In this document: positions 33,067 to 41,572 of the stretch, in pieces
Layout: each line of letters starts with the position of its first letter
Position numbering within the stretch: the first letter of the stretch is position 1
From: an uncultured bacterium
GTDB lineage: Bacteria > Verrucomicrobiota > Lentisphaeria > Victivallales > UBA1829
Direction: 5' to 3'
NCBI GenBank assembly: GCA_902778895.1
Contig: CACYZF010000006.1
Span: 330,749-394,748 of the forward strand
Length of the DNA stretch: 64,000 nt
Program-made: the position numbers and the translations under genes
The notes under the pieces: generated by a model
The model's database searches: none
What the model was told of the DNA's origin: nothing
What the model saw: only the letters and a program-made list of their open reading frames with translations

Positions 33067-33094
33067 AATATAGCAGTCAAAGATCAAATGTCAA
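33067..33094 (-). promoter_or_regulatory. Promoter of the PIG-L gene
   Basis: Minus strand: TTGACA (33089-33094), a 16-bp spacer and TATATT (33067-33072). Confidence 0.75.
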
Positions 33095-33136
33095 GCACTA
33101 GAATATCTTTGTTCTGTTCCGCATGCCGGCTCGCGG

Positions 33137-36100
33137 TTATTCTTTCCCGGGGGAGAGGAAATCCAGCGAGAAATCCAGGAAATATCCCGATGGCCGGGGG
33201 CGGAGCGTGTATTCCTCGTGCACGTTGACCGACCACCCGTCGTCGCCGCCGACGCCCATGTGTGCGCCGTCCACGATCAGCCACGTCTTTTTGCCGGGGG
33301 TCAGCTCCCAGCTGTGGTCCGCGGCCATCAGGTCCCACGGGGAGAGATGCAGCGCGGAGAACTGGATTCCCCCGGCACTCACGACACGCAGTTTCTTCGA
33401 CGCATCGGCGTTGCCGGAAAGCTCCAGCGAAAACACGTTCCCGCGCCCGCCGCATTCGGACGGCACGAGGTAGTTTTCGAGCATGCCGGAGATTGTGGCC
33501 TCCCAGCGGCCGACGAGCGATGCGCGCGTGCGATCAGGGTAGTTTTCATACGGCCCGCGTCCGAAGTATTTTACGTCCTCGAAGCCTTCGACCAATGGGA
33601 AGATCATGCCGACGCGCGCCACGGAGTGCAGGTCTTCATACTTGAAATGCATCTCCTGATGATAATCAAGGAATCTGTTCTGACTGGAGGAGATGGTCCA
33701 TTTGACCAGGGAGTCGATCCGGTCCGCGATCCGCGTGGTGACATAGACGTGATAATGCCCGGCGCCGGGCGTCTGTTCCCACTTGAAATCCACGAGTTCG
33801 CGTTTCGCGTGGAAAAGCGGCGGCCAGTCCTTTGCGAACGAGCCGTCCGCATCCAGCATCCGGTCGTTGCAGGTCGGCGCGCGGAAGAAAATCTCCTCGG
33901 CGGGCGCGGCGAGCAGTTCGGTTCCGTCGGGCCGCTTCATGGAGATCAGGCGGCCGTCTTTTTTGGACCAGGCGAACTGCCCGATCGTGAGGGTGTCCTC
34001 GGTTTCCTCCGGTGTCCAGTCGATCTTCGATTCGACAAAAACGGATTTTCCTTTGAGCCGCGCGGGCGCGATGAGCTTGCGGGCGGCCTCGCTGAGCGGG
34101 AACTGCGCGCGTGTGATCTCGTGCGTCGGCGCATCGCAATAGAGGTTCAGGAACCACATGTCCTCCTGATCCGCGATCTCATCCTTGAACGGCATATCGA
34201 CGACCGCGGATTCGAAGCATTCGGTCACGGGGACGTCCAGTGCGCCGGTTTCGACGGTGTCGCCGTTGCGGCTGACTTCCCAGCGGAATTTCAGTCCGGC
34301 GGTCGAGGCGTTGTTGCGTTCGTTGATGACCGTGATCTTTCCGTTGTCGAGCCTGAAGCGGATCGGGGGCTGGCACACGCGGACCTCCTGCGCGCCGGGA
34401 TGCGGCGTGACGGAGGCGTCCACGATGCCGTTCAGGACCTGAGTGGGGTTCTGCCCGTTGGCTTTGTAATCGTAGTTCTCGCCGAAGTCGTTGCCGTACC
34501 CGTAGTCGACCTTTCCGGTTTTCGCGATCACGTTCAGGAGCGCCTTGTCCGCCCAATCCCACACGAATCCGCCGTGGAATCCGTTGTTTTCGTGCACGAG
34601 GTCCCAGTATTTGAAGATGTCGCCCGTGGCGTTGCCCTTCGCATAGGCGTATTCGCACAGGATAATCGGGCGTTTCTCGTTGGTGCCGTCCATGACGGAT
34701 TTGATGTGCCCGACGCGAGCGTACATAGGACAGTAGATATCGCTGATGAGCGGTCCGGGGTTGCCGCTTTCGTACTGCACGGGACGGGTCGGGTCGGCGA
34801 ACCGGATCCAGGCAGTCATGGCGGCGTGGCTCGCGCCGATGCCGGATTCGTTGCCGAGCGACCAGAACCCGATGCACGGGTGGTTGCGGTCGCGGAGCAC
34901 CATGCGCTGGGCGCGTTCGATGAGAACCGGGGTCCAGGCGGGATCACGCGTGAGTTGAGCGCCCATGCCATGCGTCTCGATGTCGGTCTCGTCGACGACC
35001 AGCAGACCGTATTCGTCGCACAGCTCGTACCAGCGGTCGTTGTTCGGGTAGTGGCAGGTGCGGACGGCGTTGAAGTTGAGCTTTTTCATCGTTTCGATGT
35101 CGAGCCGCATGTCCTCTTCGGTCACGGCAAACGCGTGTTTCGTGCTGAAATCGTGACGGTTCACGCCGCGGACGATAAGACGCTGGCCGTTCAGCAGGAT
35201 GTCCCTGCCCCGTATCTCGATCTGACGGAATCCGACCGGCACATATTGCACCTCCAGCGTCTTTCCGTCGTCGTCCACGAGGTGGAGAAACAGCTTATAA
35301 AGGTAAGGTGTTTCCGGGGACCACTGTTCGGGCGCGGCGATCTTCATGGATATCTCGGCCGCGCCGCGTTCGGTTTGCCGGCCGTACATGCTGGTCTGTC
35401 CGCAGAACTTCGCCGGTTCGCTCTCCGCGACAAGCTTTCCGGCCGCATCGACCAGGCGAGCCTTCACGCGGATGCCGGGATACCAGCTCGACCCGGAGTT
35501 CCCGATCTGCTGAGGCGGCAGAAAGCGCGTTTCCAAATAAGCCATGATGTCCAGATTCGCGTCGGATTTGCCATGTTTTCCGTTCTTCGCGGGGTCGGCG
35601 AACGTGGTCTTCACTGCCCAGTCGCGCAGGTGCACCGGGGACAGCGCCATCAGGCGGACCCCCCGGTAGATGCCGCTCATATGCCAGACGTCCTGGCATT
35701 CCATGAACGTCCCGGTCGAGAACCGGTACACTTTCACTGCGAGTGTGTTTTTGCCGGGTTTCAGGAGCTTCGTGATCGCGAATTCGGACGGCAGACGGCT
35801 GTCCTCGGCATATCCAGCGTACTGCCCGTTCACCCAGAAATCGTACGCACTGTCCACGCCGTCGAATACGATGCGGACGTCGCGTTCCAGCCAGTCCGCC
35901 GGGACATCGAACGTGCGCCGGTAGCATCCGGTCGGATTCGCGTCCGGCAGCAGCGGCGGATTCGCTTCCTTCTGAAACAAATAAACATCGCGCGTGTAAA
36001 TACCACGGTCGGGAACACGCATGTCGTTCTGCCAGTTCGATGGGACCGTCATGTCCAGCCAGGCGGAATCGGCGAAATCCGGGCGGATGACGTCGTCCGG

Positions 36101-36373
36101 CGCCTCGTCCGGCCTGCCGAACAGCCGGAACTTCCAGGTTCCGTTCAGGTCAAGCGTGTACTTCGACGGCGTTTTCCGGTACGCCTCGGCGGATGCTTCG
36201 TCGTGGAACGTCCCGTAGATCGGGGCATGGCTGAGTTCGCGGTTGACGCCCGTGGTCCGCAAATCCGCGAAATGACGCGGCTGCGCCGGTGTTTGGGGTT
36301 CATCGGCTCCGGCCGCTCCGGCGACCGCGCCCGCGACGGCAAAGGCAAAAAAAGTGCGAGGGAAGTGCTTCAT
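33137..36373 (-). CDS. Secreted GH2 beta-galactosidase, LacZ-type
   Basis: 1078 residues with a signal peptide (MKHFPRTFFAFAVAGAVAGAAGA). Full LacZ-like layout: sugar-binding domain (NGTWKFRLFGRPDEAP and NWQNDMRVPDRGIYT, about 55-115), immunoglobulin-like domain, TIM barrel, second Ig domain and the C-terminal Bgal-small domain (about 800-1075). The acid/base Glu is in FWSLGNESGIG (about 507) and the nucleophile in PIILCEYAYAKGN (about 570). It hydrolyses terminal beta-galactosides, presumably in the periplasm, unlike cytoplasmic E. coli LacZ. The ATG lacks a clear ribosome site but fits the signal peptide. Its own promoter is upstream. Galactosidase specificity rests on overall LacZ likeness. 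Confidence 0.93.
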   Translation of the reverse strand: MKHFPRTFFAFAVAGAVAGAAGADEPQTPAQPRHFADLRTTGVNRELSHAPIYGTFHDEASAEAYRKTPSKYTLDLNGTWKFRLFGRPDEAPDDVIRPDFADSAWLDMTVPSNWQNDMRVPDRGIYTRDVYLFQKEANPPLLPDANPTGCYRRTFDVPADWLERDVRIVFDGVDSAYDFWVNGQYAGYAEDSRLPSEFAITKLLKPGKNTLAVKVYRFSTGTFMECQDVWHMSGIYRGVRLMALSPVHLRDWAVKTTFADPAKNGKHGKSDANLDIMAYLETRFLPPQQIGNSGSSWYPGIRVKARLVDAAGKLVAESEPAKFCGQTSMYGRQTERGAAEISMKIAAPEQWSPETPYLYKLFLHLVDDDGKTLEVQYVPVGFRQIEIRGRDILLNGQRLIVRGVNRHDFSTKHAFAVTEEDMRLDIETMKKLNFNAVRTCHYPNNDRWYELCDEYGLLVVDETDIETHGMGAQLTRDPAWTPVLIERAQRMVLRDRNHPCIGFWSLGNESGIGASHAAMTAWIRFADPTRPVQYESGNPGPLISDIYCPMYARVGHIKSVMDGTNEKRPIILCEYAYAKGNATGDIFKYWDLVHENNGFHGGFVWDWADKALLNVIAKTGKVDYGYGNDFGENYDYKANGQNPTQVLNGIVDASVTPHPGAQEVRVCQPPIRFRLDNGKITVINERNNASTAGLKFRWEVSRNGDTVETGALDVPVTECFESAVVDMPFKDEIADQEDMWFLNLYCDAPTHEITRAQFPLSEAARKLIAPARLKGKSVFVESKIDWTPEETEDTLTIGQFAWSKKDGRLISMKRPDGTELLAAPAEEIFFRAPTCNDRMLDADGSFAKDWPPLFHAKRELVDFKWEQTPGAGHYHVYVTTRIADRIDSLVKWTISSSQNRFLDYHQEMHFKYEDLHSVARVGMIFPLVEGFEDVKYFGRGPYENYPDRTRASLVGRWEATISGMLENYLVPSECGGRGNVFSLELSGNADASKKLRVVSAGGIQFSALHLSPWDLMAADHSWELTPGKKTWLIVDGAHMGVGGDDGWSVNVHEEYTLRPRPSGYFLDFSLDFLSPGKE

Positions 36374-36437
36374 GCTTTATGGAATGTTTTGGGGTTGAAC
36401 TTGTACCGGGAAAAGGATGCGGATGGGCATCATGCAA

Positions 36438-36465
36438 AATATAGCCTCTTCTCAGGAAAAGTCAA
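36438..36465 (-). promoter_or_regulatory. Promoter of the LacZ-type gene
   Basis: Minus strand: TTGACT (36460-36465), a 16-bp spacer and TATATT (36438-36443). Confidence 0.7.
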
Positions 36466-36513
36466 ACCGTCTCCCGACAAAGCGGAAAAGTAACGCAACA
36501 ATAACGTAAAACC

Positions 36514-38346
36514 TCACATCGAGATAAACAACTCGACGAGTTTGTCGTATGTCAGCGGTTTGAGCAGGGTCCCGGTGAAGAGTTTGGTCCGGTCATCGCG
36601 TTTGAATTCCGTGTCGGCCGTCAACGCGTAGACGGGGAGAGAGCTGAAACGGGAATCGGAGCGAAGCTTCTCGACAAACTCCATACCGTTCATGTTCGGC
36701 ATCCAGAGATCGGAGAAGACGAAATCGTGCGGATTCCCTTCCTTCATCGCGGAATCGAGTTTCGCGAGCGCTTCCTCGCCGTCGCACGCCTGATCGATCG
36801 AGGCGACGCCCGCCTTTTTCAGGAATGCCGACAGGATGGAACGGTTGACCTTGGAATCGTCGATGACAAGCACGTGTTCCGGGTGTTTCTTCGGCACGTC
36901 AAAACTTTTCGGCGCGGCGGTCGTATTTGTCTTTTCCTCGGAGATGGTGATCCCCGGGATGCGGGCCTTGAACGTCGATCCCTTCCCGACTTCGCTTTCG
37001 ACGGCGAGTTCGCCGCCCATCGCTTCGATCAGGCTTCTGCAGATGGAGAGCCCCAGCCCTGATCCGGTCGCTCTGTCCGGCGCATGACTGGGGTCATGGA
37101 CCTGGACGAACGGATCAAGGATGCTCTTCAGCATGTCAGACGGGATGCCGCAGCCGGTATCGGAAACGGAAAACTCAAGGATCGTGTCCGCGTAGGACGC
37201 GGCGACCGTGATGGAGCCCCGGTCCGTGAACTTGACCGCGTTCCCGATCAGGTTGAAGAGGACCTGCCGGATGCGGTGTTCGTCCAGAAGGACCTCCGGC
37301 ACGTCCGCCGTCCGGTTGACGAGTTCGATCCCCTTTTCGGCCGCGGCCAGACGGAAGGATGCGAACACATTGTCCGTCAATTGACTCAGCCGCACGGGCC
37401 CGGGATGGAGTGTCATCTTGCCCGAATCCAGTTTTGCGAGATCAAGGACATCATTTACGAGCTGAAGCAGCGTCGTGCCGCTTTCACGGATGGAATGAAG
37501 CGCTTCGTCCATCTCGGCCGGGGTCTTGATCCCGCTCTGAAGAAGCTCGGAATAGCCGAGGATCGCGTTGAGCGGGGTGCGGATGTCATGGCTTACGATG
37601 CTGAAGAACATGCTCCGTGCCTTTTCCGCCTTGCGGGCCCGTTCAAGCGCTTTCTTGAGCTCGACCATGTGCCGCGCCGCGTCGTCGTCCTGAATGACGA
37701 AGGTGTGGAAGAAGCAGTTGCAGATGAGGCAGCCGAGCGAGGTGAACGGCGTGAGCGGCCAGATGACCTGAAGGAGATTCGCCACCGCGATCGTGATGGA
37801 GAATAGAAATACCATCATGTTCCGTCTGCGGACCGCGGGATCCGGGGCGTAGAAGGCTTTTCTGAACGAAGCCCCCGCGATCAACAGGGTGAACGCAATC
37901 AGAAGAGCAAAGGCAAGATCGCGTTTATCTCCTAAAAGATACGTTCCTTTTTCATCGAAATAGAATACACAGCCGTTGAAGAAATTGGCCGTCAGCAGCA
38001 CGATGTTGAAGGCCAGAAGCGCGTACCCGGACCAGGAGAGGATCCGCGTCGACAGTTTGCCGAAGTCAAGATAGAGCATGACAAAGCGGCACCACATGAA
38101 AATGAACACCGGAAGGGAGAGGAAGAAGAAAATGGTGTCGACATACAGGCACTGCGTCCATTTGAGTCCCGCAAGGATTCCCCATGCAGCATCCGTCACA
38201 TAATAGAACAGGACGCCGAACAGGTATCCGCGGTAACGCTGTCCGCGTTCGGTGACGATCCCTCGCCCGATGAGAGGGTTGAAGTGTATGATCAGATGGA
38301 TCGCGATTGCGAGAATGGAGAATATGGAATAAGAGTAGTTTTGCAT
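36514..38346 (-). CDS. Hybrid histidine kinase with seven-helix membrane sensor and receiver
   Basis: 610 residues. About seven membrane helices fill residues 1-215, a 7TM sensor of the kind often found on bacterial kinases and GGDEF proteins. HisKA follows with phospho-acceptor SHDIRTPLNAILGY, then an HATPase (VSDTGCGIPSD, GSGLGLSIC), and a C-terminal receiver with Asp in FSDLWMPNMNG and conserved Lys in LLKPLTY. No output domain is fused, so phosphate must pass to a partner or the receiver may act as a sink. It lies 69 bp downstream of the second hybrid kinase, probably cotranscribed, and the two share close HisKA-HATPase-receiver parts with different sensors. The stimulus is unknown. Confidence 0.9.
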   Translation of the reverse strand: MQNYSYSIFSILAIAIHLIIHFNPLIGRGIVTERGQRYRGYLFGVLFYYVTDAAWGILAGLKWTQCLYVDTIFFFLSLPVFIFMWCRFVMLYLDFGKLSTRILSWSGYALLAFNIVLLTANFFNGCVFYFDEKGTYLLGDKRDLAFALLIAFTLLIAGASFRKAFYAPDPAVRRRNMMVFLFSITIAVANLLQVIWPLTPFTSLGCLICNCFFHTFVIQDDDAARHMVELKKALERARKAEKARSMFFSIVSHDIRTPLNAILGYSELLQSGIKTPAEMDEALHSIRESGTTLLQLVNDVLDLAKLDSGKMTLHPGPVRLSQLTDNVFASFRLAAAEKGIELVNRTADVPEVLLDEHRIRQVLFNLIGNAVKFTDRGSITVAASYADTILEFSVSDTGCGIPSDMLKSILDPFVQVHDPSHAPDRATGSGLGLSICRSLIEAMGGELAVESEVGKGSTFKARIPGITISEEKTNTTAAPKSFDVPKKHPEHVLVIDDSKVNRSILSAFLKKAGVASIDQACDGEEALAKLDSAMKEGNPHDFVFSDLWMPNMNGMEFVEKLRSDSRFSSLPVYALTADTEFKRDDRTKLFTGTLLKPLTYDKLVELFISM

Positions 38347-38415
38347 AATGTCAGCCTTGCCTAACTCACTTTTGACTCAATGCAAGTTTGTCTTTCCCCC
38401 CTCCGAAAAATCCCT

Positions 38416-41229
38416 TCAGTTGAACAATCTTGACAGTTTTTCGATGGTGACGGGTTTCAGGAGGATCCCCGTGAATCCGTGTTCCTCGAATTGCTTCTGT
38501 TCCTCGATGTCGGCGGTAACGGCATAGACCGGAAGATTTGTGAAGCGTTTGTCCGCGCGGATCTTCGTGACAAGGTCCTTGCCGTCCATTTTCGGCATCC
38601 ACATGTCGGTCAGGATCAGGTCGAACGGGGTATCGGACTTCGCGATCTTTTCCCAGGCGTCCTGCCCGTCGACGGCGGTCGCGACGTTGCGCAGTCCGAT
38701 CCTTGTGAGGAGCGCTTTCAGGACGGCGAGATTCAGCGGGACATCGTCCGCAATCAGGATGCGGTATTCGCCGATCTCTTTTTGCGTGCCGGAAATCCTG
38801 ATCCTGGCGCTCGTGTCGTCGCCGTTGATCCGTTGATTGAGGAGTTCCTGCCCGGCGGCGGCCTTCTTGTCCGCGTCGGGCGAATGCTCGGTAAACTTCA
38901 CTTCGCGGAGTTCCAGCGTGAATGTGGAGCCTTTGCCGAGTTCGGAGACGAAGGTCAGATTGCCGCCCATCCTGTTGGCGAGCTGTTTGCAGATGGCGAG
39001 TCCGAGGCCGGTCCCCTTGGTCCGTGCCTTCGTGCCCGCCTGCACGTACGGGGTCATGAGTTTTTCCTTTTCGGCTTCCGCGATGCCGCATCCCGTATCC
39101 GAGACGGACAGCGTGAACACGCCGTTCCCGTTGCTGATGTTGTTCCGGAACGACGCTTTGACGCGGATTTCGCCGTGTTCCGTGAATTTGACGGCGTTGC
39201 CGATGAGGTTGAACAGGATCTGGCGGATGCGCTGCGGGTCGATCTCAAGCAACGGCAGCGGCCCGTATTCCTCTTTCAGCTCGACGTCACTGTTCATGGT
39301 GGTCACGTCGAAAGAATGAAGCACGGATGTGACGATCTCGCGGACGTCGGTGAGTTCCGGCTTGATGTCCATCTTGCCGGATTCGAGCTTGGAGAGATCC
39401 AGCACGTCATTAATGAGCTGGAGCAGCGTGTGCCCGCTGGTGGAAATTGCGGACAGCGCTTTTTCGCGTTCCTTCATGTCGTCGATACCGCCGATCAGGA
39501 GCTCGGTGTAGCCGATAATGGCGTTCAGCGGCGTACGGATGTCATGCGACACGGAGGAGAAGAAATAGCTCTTCGCCCGTTCGGCTTCGATCTCCCTGTC
39601 CAGCGCGATATGCAGTTCGTCGTTGGCGCGCTTGCGTTCCAGCGCGTTCTCCAGCACTTTCACGCTCATCTGGATGAACTCTTTTTCGATCTTGGAAAGG
39701 GTTCGTTTCCCGGCATAGCCAATGACGATGTCACCGAAGCGTTTGCCGGCCATGATGACGGGCGAGGAATAGGCCGTTGACGGCCTCCAGGTCCTGGTCT
39801 CGGGATCAAAAGTGCCGTAGGTGTGGAGGAGCGACTGCGGCGCATTCCGGTCGATCACGAAAGGCTTCATCGGCACGATGTCTTTCGTGCAGTAGCGGAA
39901 GTCGTCCAAAGAGGCAACAAGGCGTTCGCAGGGGGCCTCGTGGATACGGTGTGCGTGGCAGTCCGGCTCGACGATCGCCTGCCCCAGAGATTCGTCGCAC
40001 CGGATCAGGTGGCAGAAATCCGCGCCGAGACGTCTGCGGATGACCTCGATCACCTTCTGCGGATGGGACACCGCATCGTAGGACTGAAGCGCGAGGAGAG
40101 CTTCCCCGATCGCCTCGCTGTTGCGGTGGGTCTCCATCGCTTCCGTCACGTCCTGCGACATGCCGAAAAGGCAGGTGTTGCCGTCCAGGTCCGTGATCTT
40201 CAGCTTGGTCGTCAGAAAACTGACCGGTTTTCCGTGCGCGTCCAGCGCATTCTCCAGGAACGAGTTCGGCTCGTCGCCGGAAAGCGCCTTGCGGTCTTTC
40301 GCCACGAAATCCGTTGCCGTGCCTTCATCGAACAGTTCCGCGTCGGAATACCCGAGCGTATCGGCGACGGAATCCTTGCCTGCGAAGACGGAAAACGCCT
40401 GGTTGCAGTCCACATAGCGCTCCGTTCTCGCATCCTTGATGAAGAACATGATCGGGATGTTGTCCAGGACACTGCGCAGGAATTTGTTCGCACGTCCGCG
40501 CAAACGGAGCAGGAACAGGGTAAACAGCACAAGAAGCGGAGCGAAACAGGCCATCGCAAGCATTTGATAGAAATAAAAACGATGATACCGGTCGAGGACA
40601 TCTTTTCTCTGCGATGAAAAAAACAGGATCGCATTTCCGAGGTTTCTGTCGATCGAGTTGTAGATCTGATCTTTGTAGAGGGAGTAATCTTTCCCGAAAA
40701 CAATATCGATCGCCATTTCCCGCCGGGCTTCCGGCGAAGCAGCCAGTTCTTCTTTCGTGAGTTCGTACTCCCGCACTTCCAGCGGGCAGGCCGGATCATT
40801 GATTTCGTTTTCCGGAAGGATCAGCCTCATGGCGTGGTATTCCAGCTGCATCAGGTTGACCGAATGCTTCATGCCGTTGACCAGGATCTTTTCAAGCTTT
40901 TCCCCGTTCGGAAGAAGGGCCGCTTCCGCAATGCCGTTTTCGCGATGCTTGTCCACATAGGCTTCCTTGAAATACTCGTCGCGGTAATCCTTGTTCCCGG
41001 AAACGATATAATTCCGCACGGCGTTTGTCAGGATGTCCGAACCGGTCTGGAGAAGATCGCCGGCCTGATTGCATTGCATCAGATACTCGTCCGTCATCCC
41101 CGTTTCGATGGTGATGCGGTTCAGGCGGATCGTATTGAAAACCAGAAAACCGAGCAGGATCAGAGTCAGCAGACTGAAGATCATGATGAGATTTTTCGCC
41201 CGGTGCGCGGAGGTGATTCTGTGGTTCAA
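38416..41229 (-). CDS. Hybrid histidine kinase with extracellular loop, PAS, GAF-like and receiver domains
   Basis: 937 residues. A membrane helix near residue 15-35, an extracellular loop of about 190 residues and a second helix near 240-265 frame a periplasmic sensor. PAS follows (about 275-395), then a GAF-like segment, HisKA (SHDIRTPLNAIIGY), HATPase (VSDTGCGIAEAE, GTGLGLAIC) and a receiver with Asp in LTDMWMPKMDG. The start is TTG at 41229 because AAAGGAG lies seven bases upstream; no ATG with a ribosome site gives a full first helix. It precedes the 7TM hybrid kinase and its receiver is similar, suggesting duplication of the core with sensor exchange. A perfect TTGACA promoter drives the pair. 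The ligand is unknown. Confidence 0.9.
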   Translation of the reverse strand: MNHRITSAHRAKNLIMIFSLLTLILLGFLVFNTIRLNRITIETGMTDEYLMQCNQAGDLLQTGSDILTNAVRNYIVSGNKDYRDEYFKEAYVDKHRENGIAEAALLPNGEKLEKILVNGMKHSVNLMQLEYHAMRLILPENEINDPACPLEVREYELTKEELAASPEARREMAIDIVFGKDYSLYKDQIYNSIDRNLGNAILFFSSQRKDVLDRYHRFYFYQMLAMACFAPLLVLFTLFLLRLRGRANKFLRSVLDNIPIMFFIKDARTERYVDCNQAFSVFAGKDSVADTLGYSDAELFDEGTATDFVAKDRKALSGDEPNSFLENALDAHGKPVSFLTTKLKITDLDGNTCLFGMSQDVTEAMETHRNSEAIGEALLALQSYDAVSHPQKVIEVIRRRLGADFCHLIRCDESLGQAIVEPDCHAHRIHEAPCERLVASLDDFRYCTKDIVPMKPFVIDRNAPQSLLHTYGTFDPETRTWRPSTAYSSPVIMAGKRFGDIVIGYAGKRTLSKIEKEFIQMSVKVLENALERKRANDELHIALDREIEAERAKSYFFSSVSHDIRTPLNAIIGYTELLIGGIDDMKEREKALSAISTSGHTLLQLINDVLDLSKLESGKMDIKPELTDVREIVTSVLHSFDVTTMNSDVELKEEYGPLPLLEIDPQRIRQILFNLIGNAVKFTEHGEIRVKASFRNNISNGNGVFTLSVSDTGCGIAEAEKEKLMTPYVQAGTKARTKGTGLGLAICKQLANRMGGNLTFVSELGKGSTFTLELREVKFTEHSPDADKKAAAGQELLNQRINGDDTSARIRISGTQKEIGEYRILIADDVPLNLAVLKALLTRIGLRNVATAVDGQDAWEKIAKSDTPFDLILTDMWMPKMDGKDLVTKIRADKRFTNLPVYAVTADIEEQKQFEEHGFTGILLKPVTIEKLSRLFN

Positions 41230-41279
41230 TTGAAACTCCTTTCCGTGTTTTTTGCCTGAATTTTGTTTTTCTAAACTGC

Positions 41280-41308
41280 AATATAACACCAAACATCTGA
41301 TTTGTCAA
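41280..41308 (-). promoter_or_regulatory. Promoter of the hybrid-kinase pair
   Basis: Minus strand: TTGACA (41303-41308), a 17-bp spacer and TATATT (41280-41285), with a ribosome site 45 nt further on. Confidence 0.78.
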
Positions 41309-41402
41309 GAAAAAAATAATATACAAATGTCGAAAGATTATTTTTTTACATCGGTTTTCCGTCCGCTCCTTTTACACTGTTATGAAAAAAAACGCGTCAT
41401 GC

Positions 41403-41431
41403 TTGCATTTTTCAGGGCAGAGGAGTATATT
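41403..41431 (+). promoter_or_regulatory. Promoter of tRNA-Val (and probably aspS)
   Basis: TTGCAT (41403-41408), a 17-bp spacer and TATATT (41426-41431), 19 bp before the tRNA. Confidence 0.7.
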
Positions 41432-41450
41432 ATTAGATATCTTATGTTAT

Positions 41451-41524
41451 GGGCGATTAGCTCAGTTGGTTAGAGCGTCATGCTTACACCGTGAATGTCG
41501 GCGGTTCGAATCCGTCATCGCCCA
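41451..41524 (+). tRNA. tRNA-Val (anticodon TAC)
   Basis: Complete cloverleaf: acceptor GGGCGAT/ATCGCCC, D arm GCTC/GAGC, anticodon stem TCATG/CGTGA with loop CTTACAC (anticodon TAC, reading GTA/GTG), T arm GGCGG-TTCGAAT-CCGTC, discriminator A. The 3' CCA is not encoded. It lies 48 bp before aspS with its own promoter. Confidence 0.96.
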
Positions 41525-41572
41525 TGTTTTTTCTGATTTTTCAACCCATTCAGATACAACGGAGAACGAATC

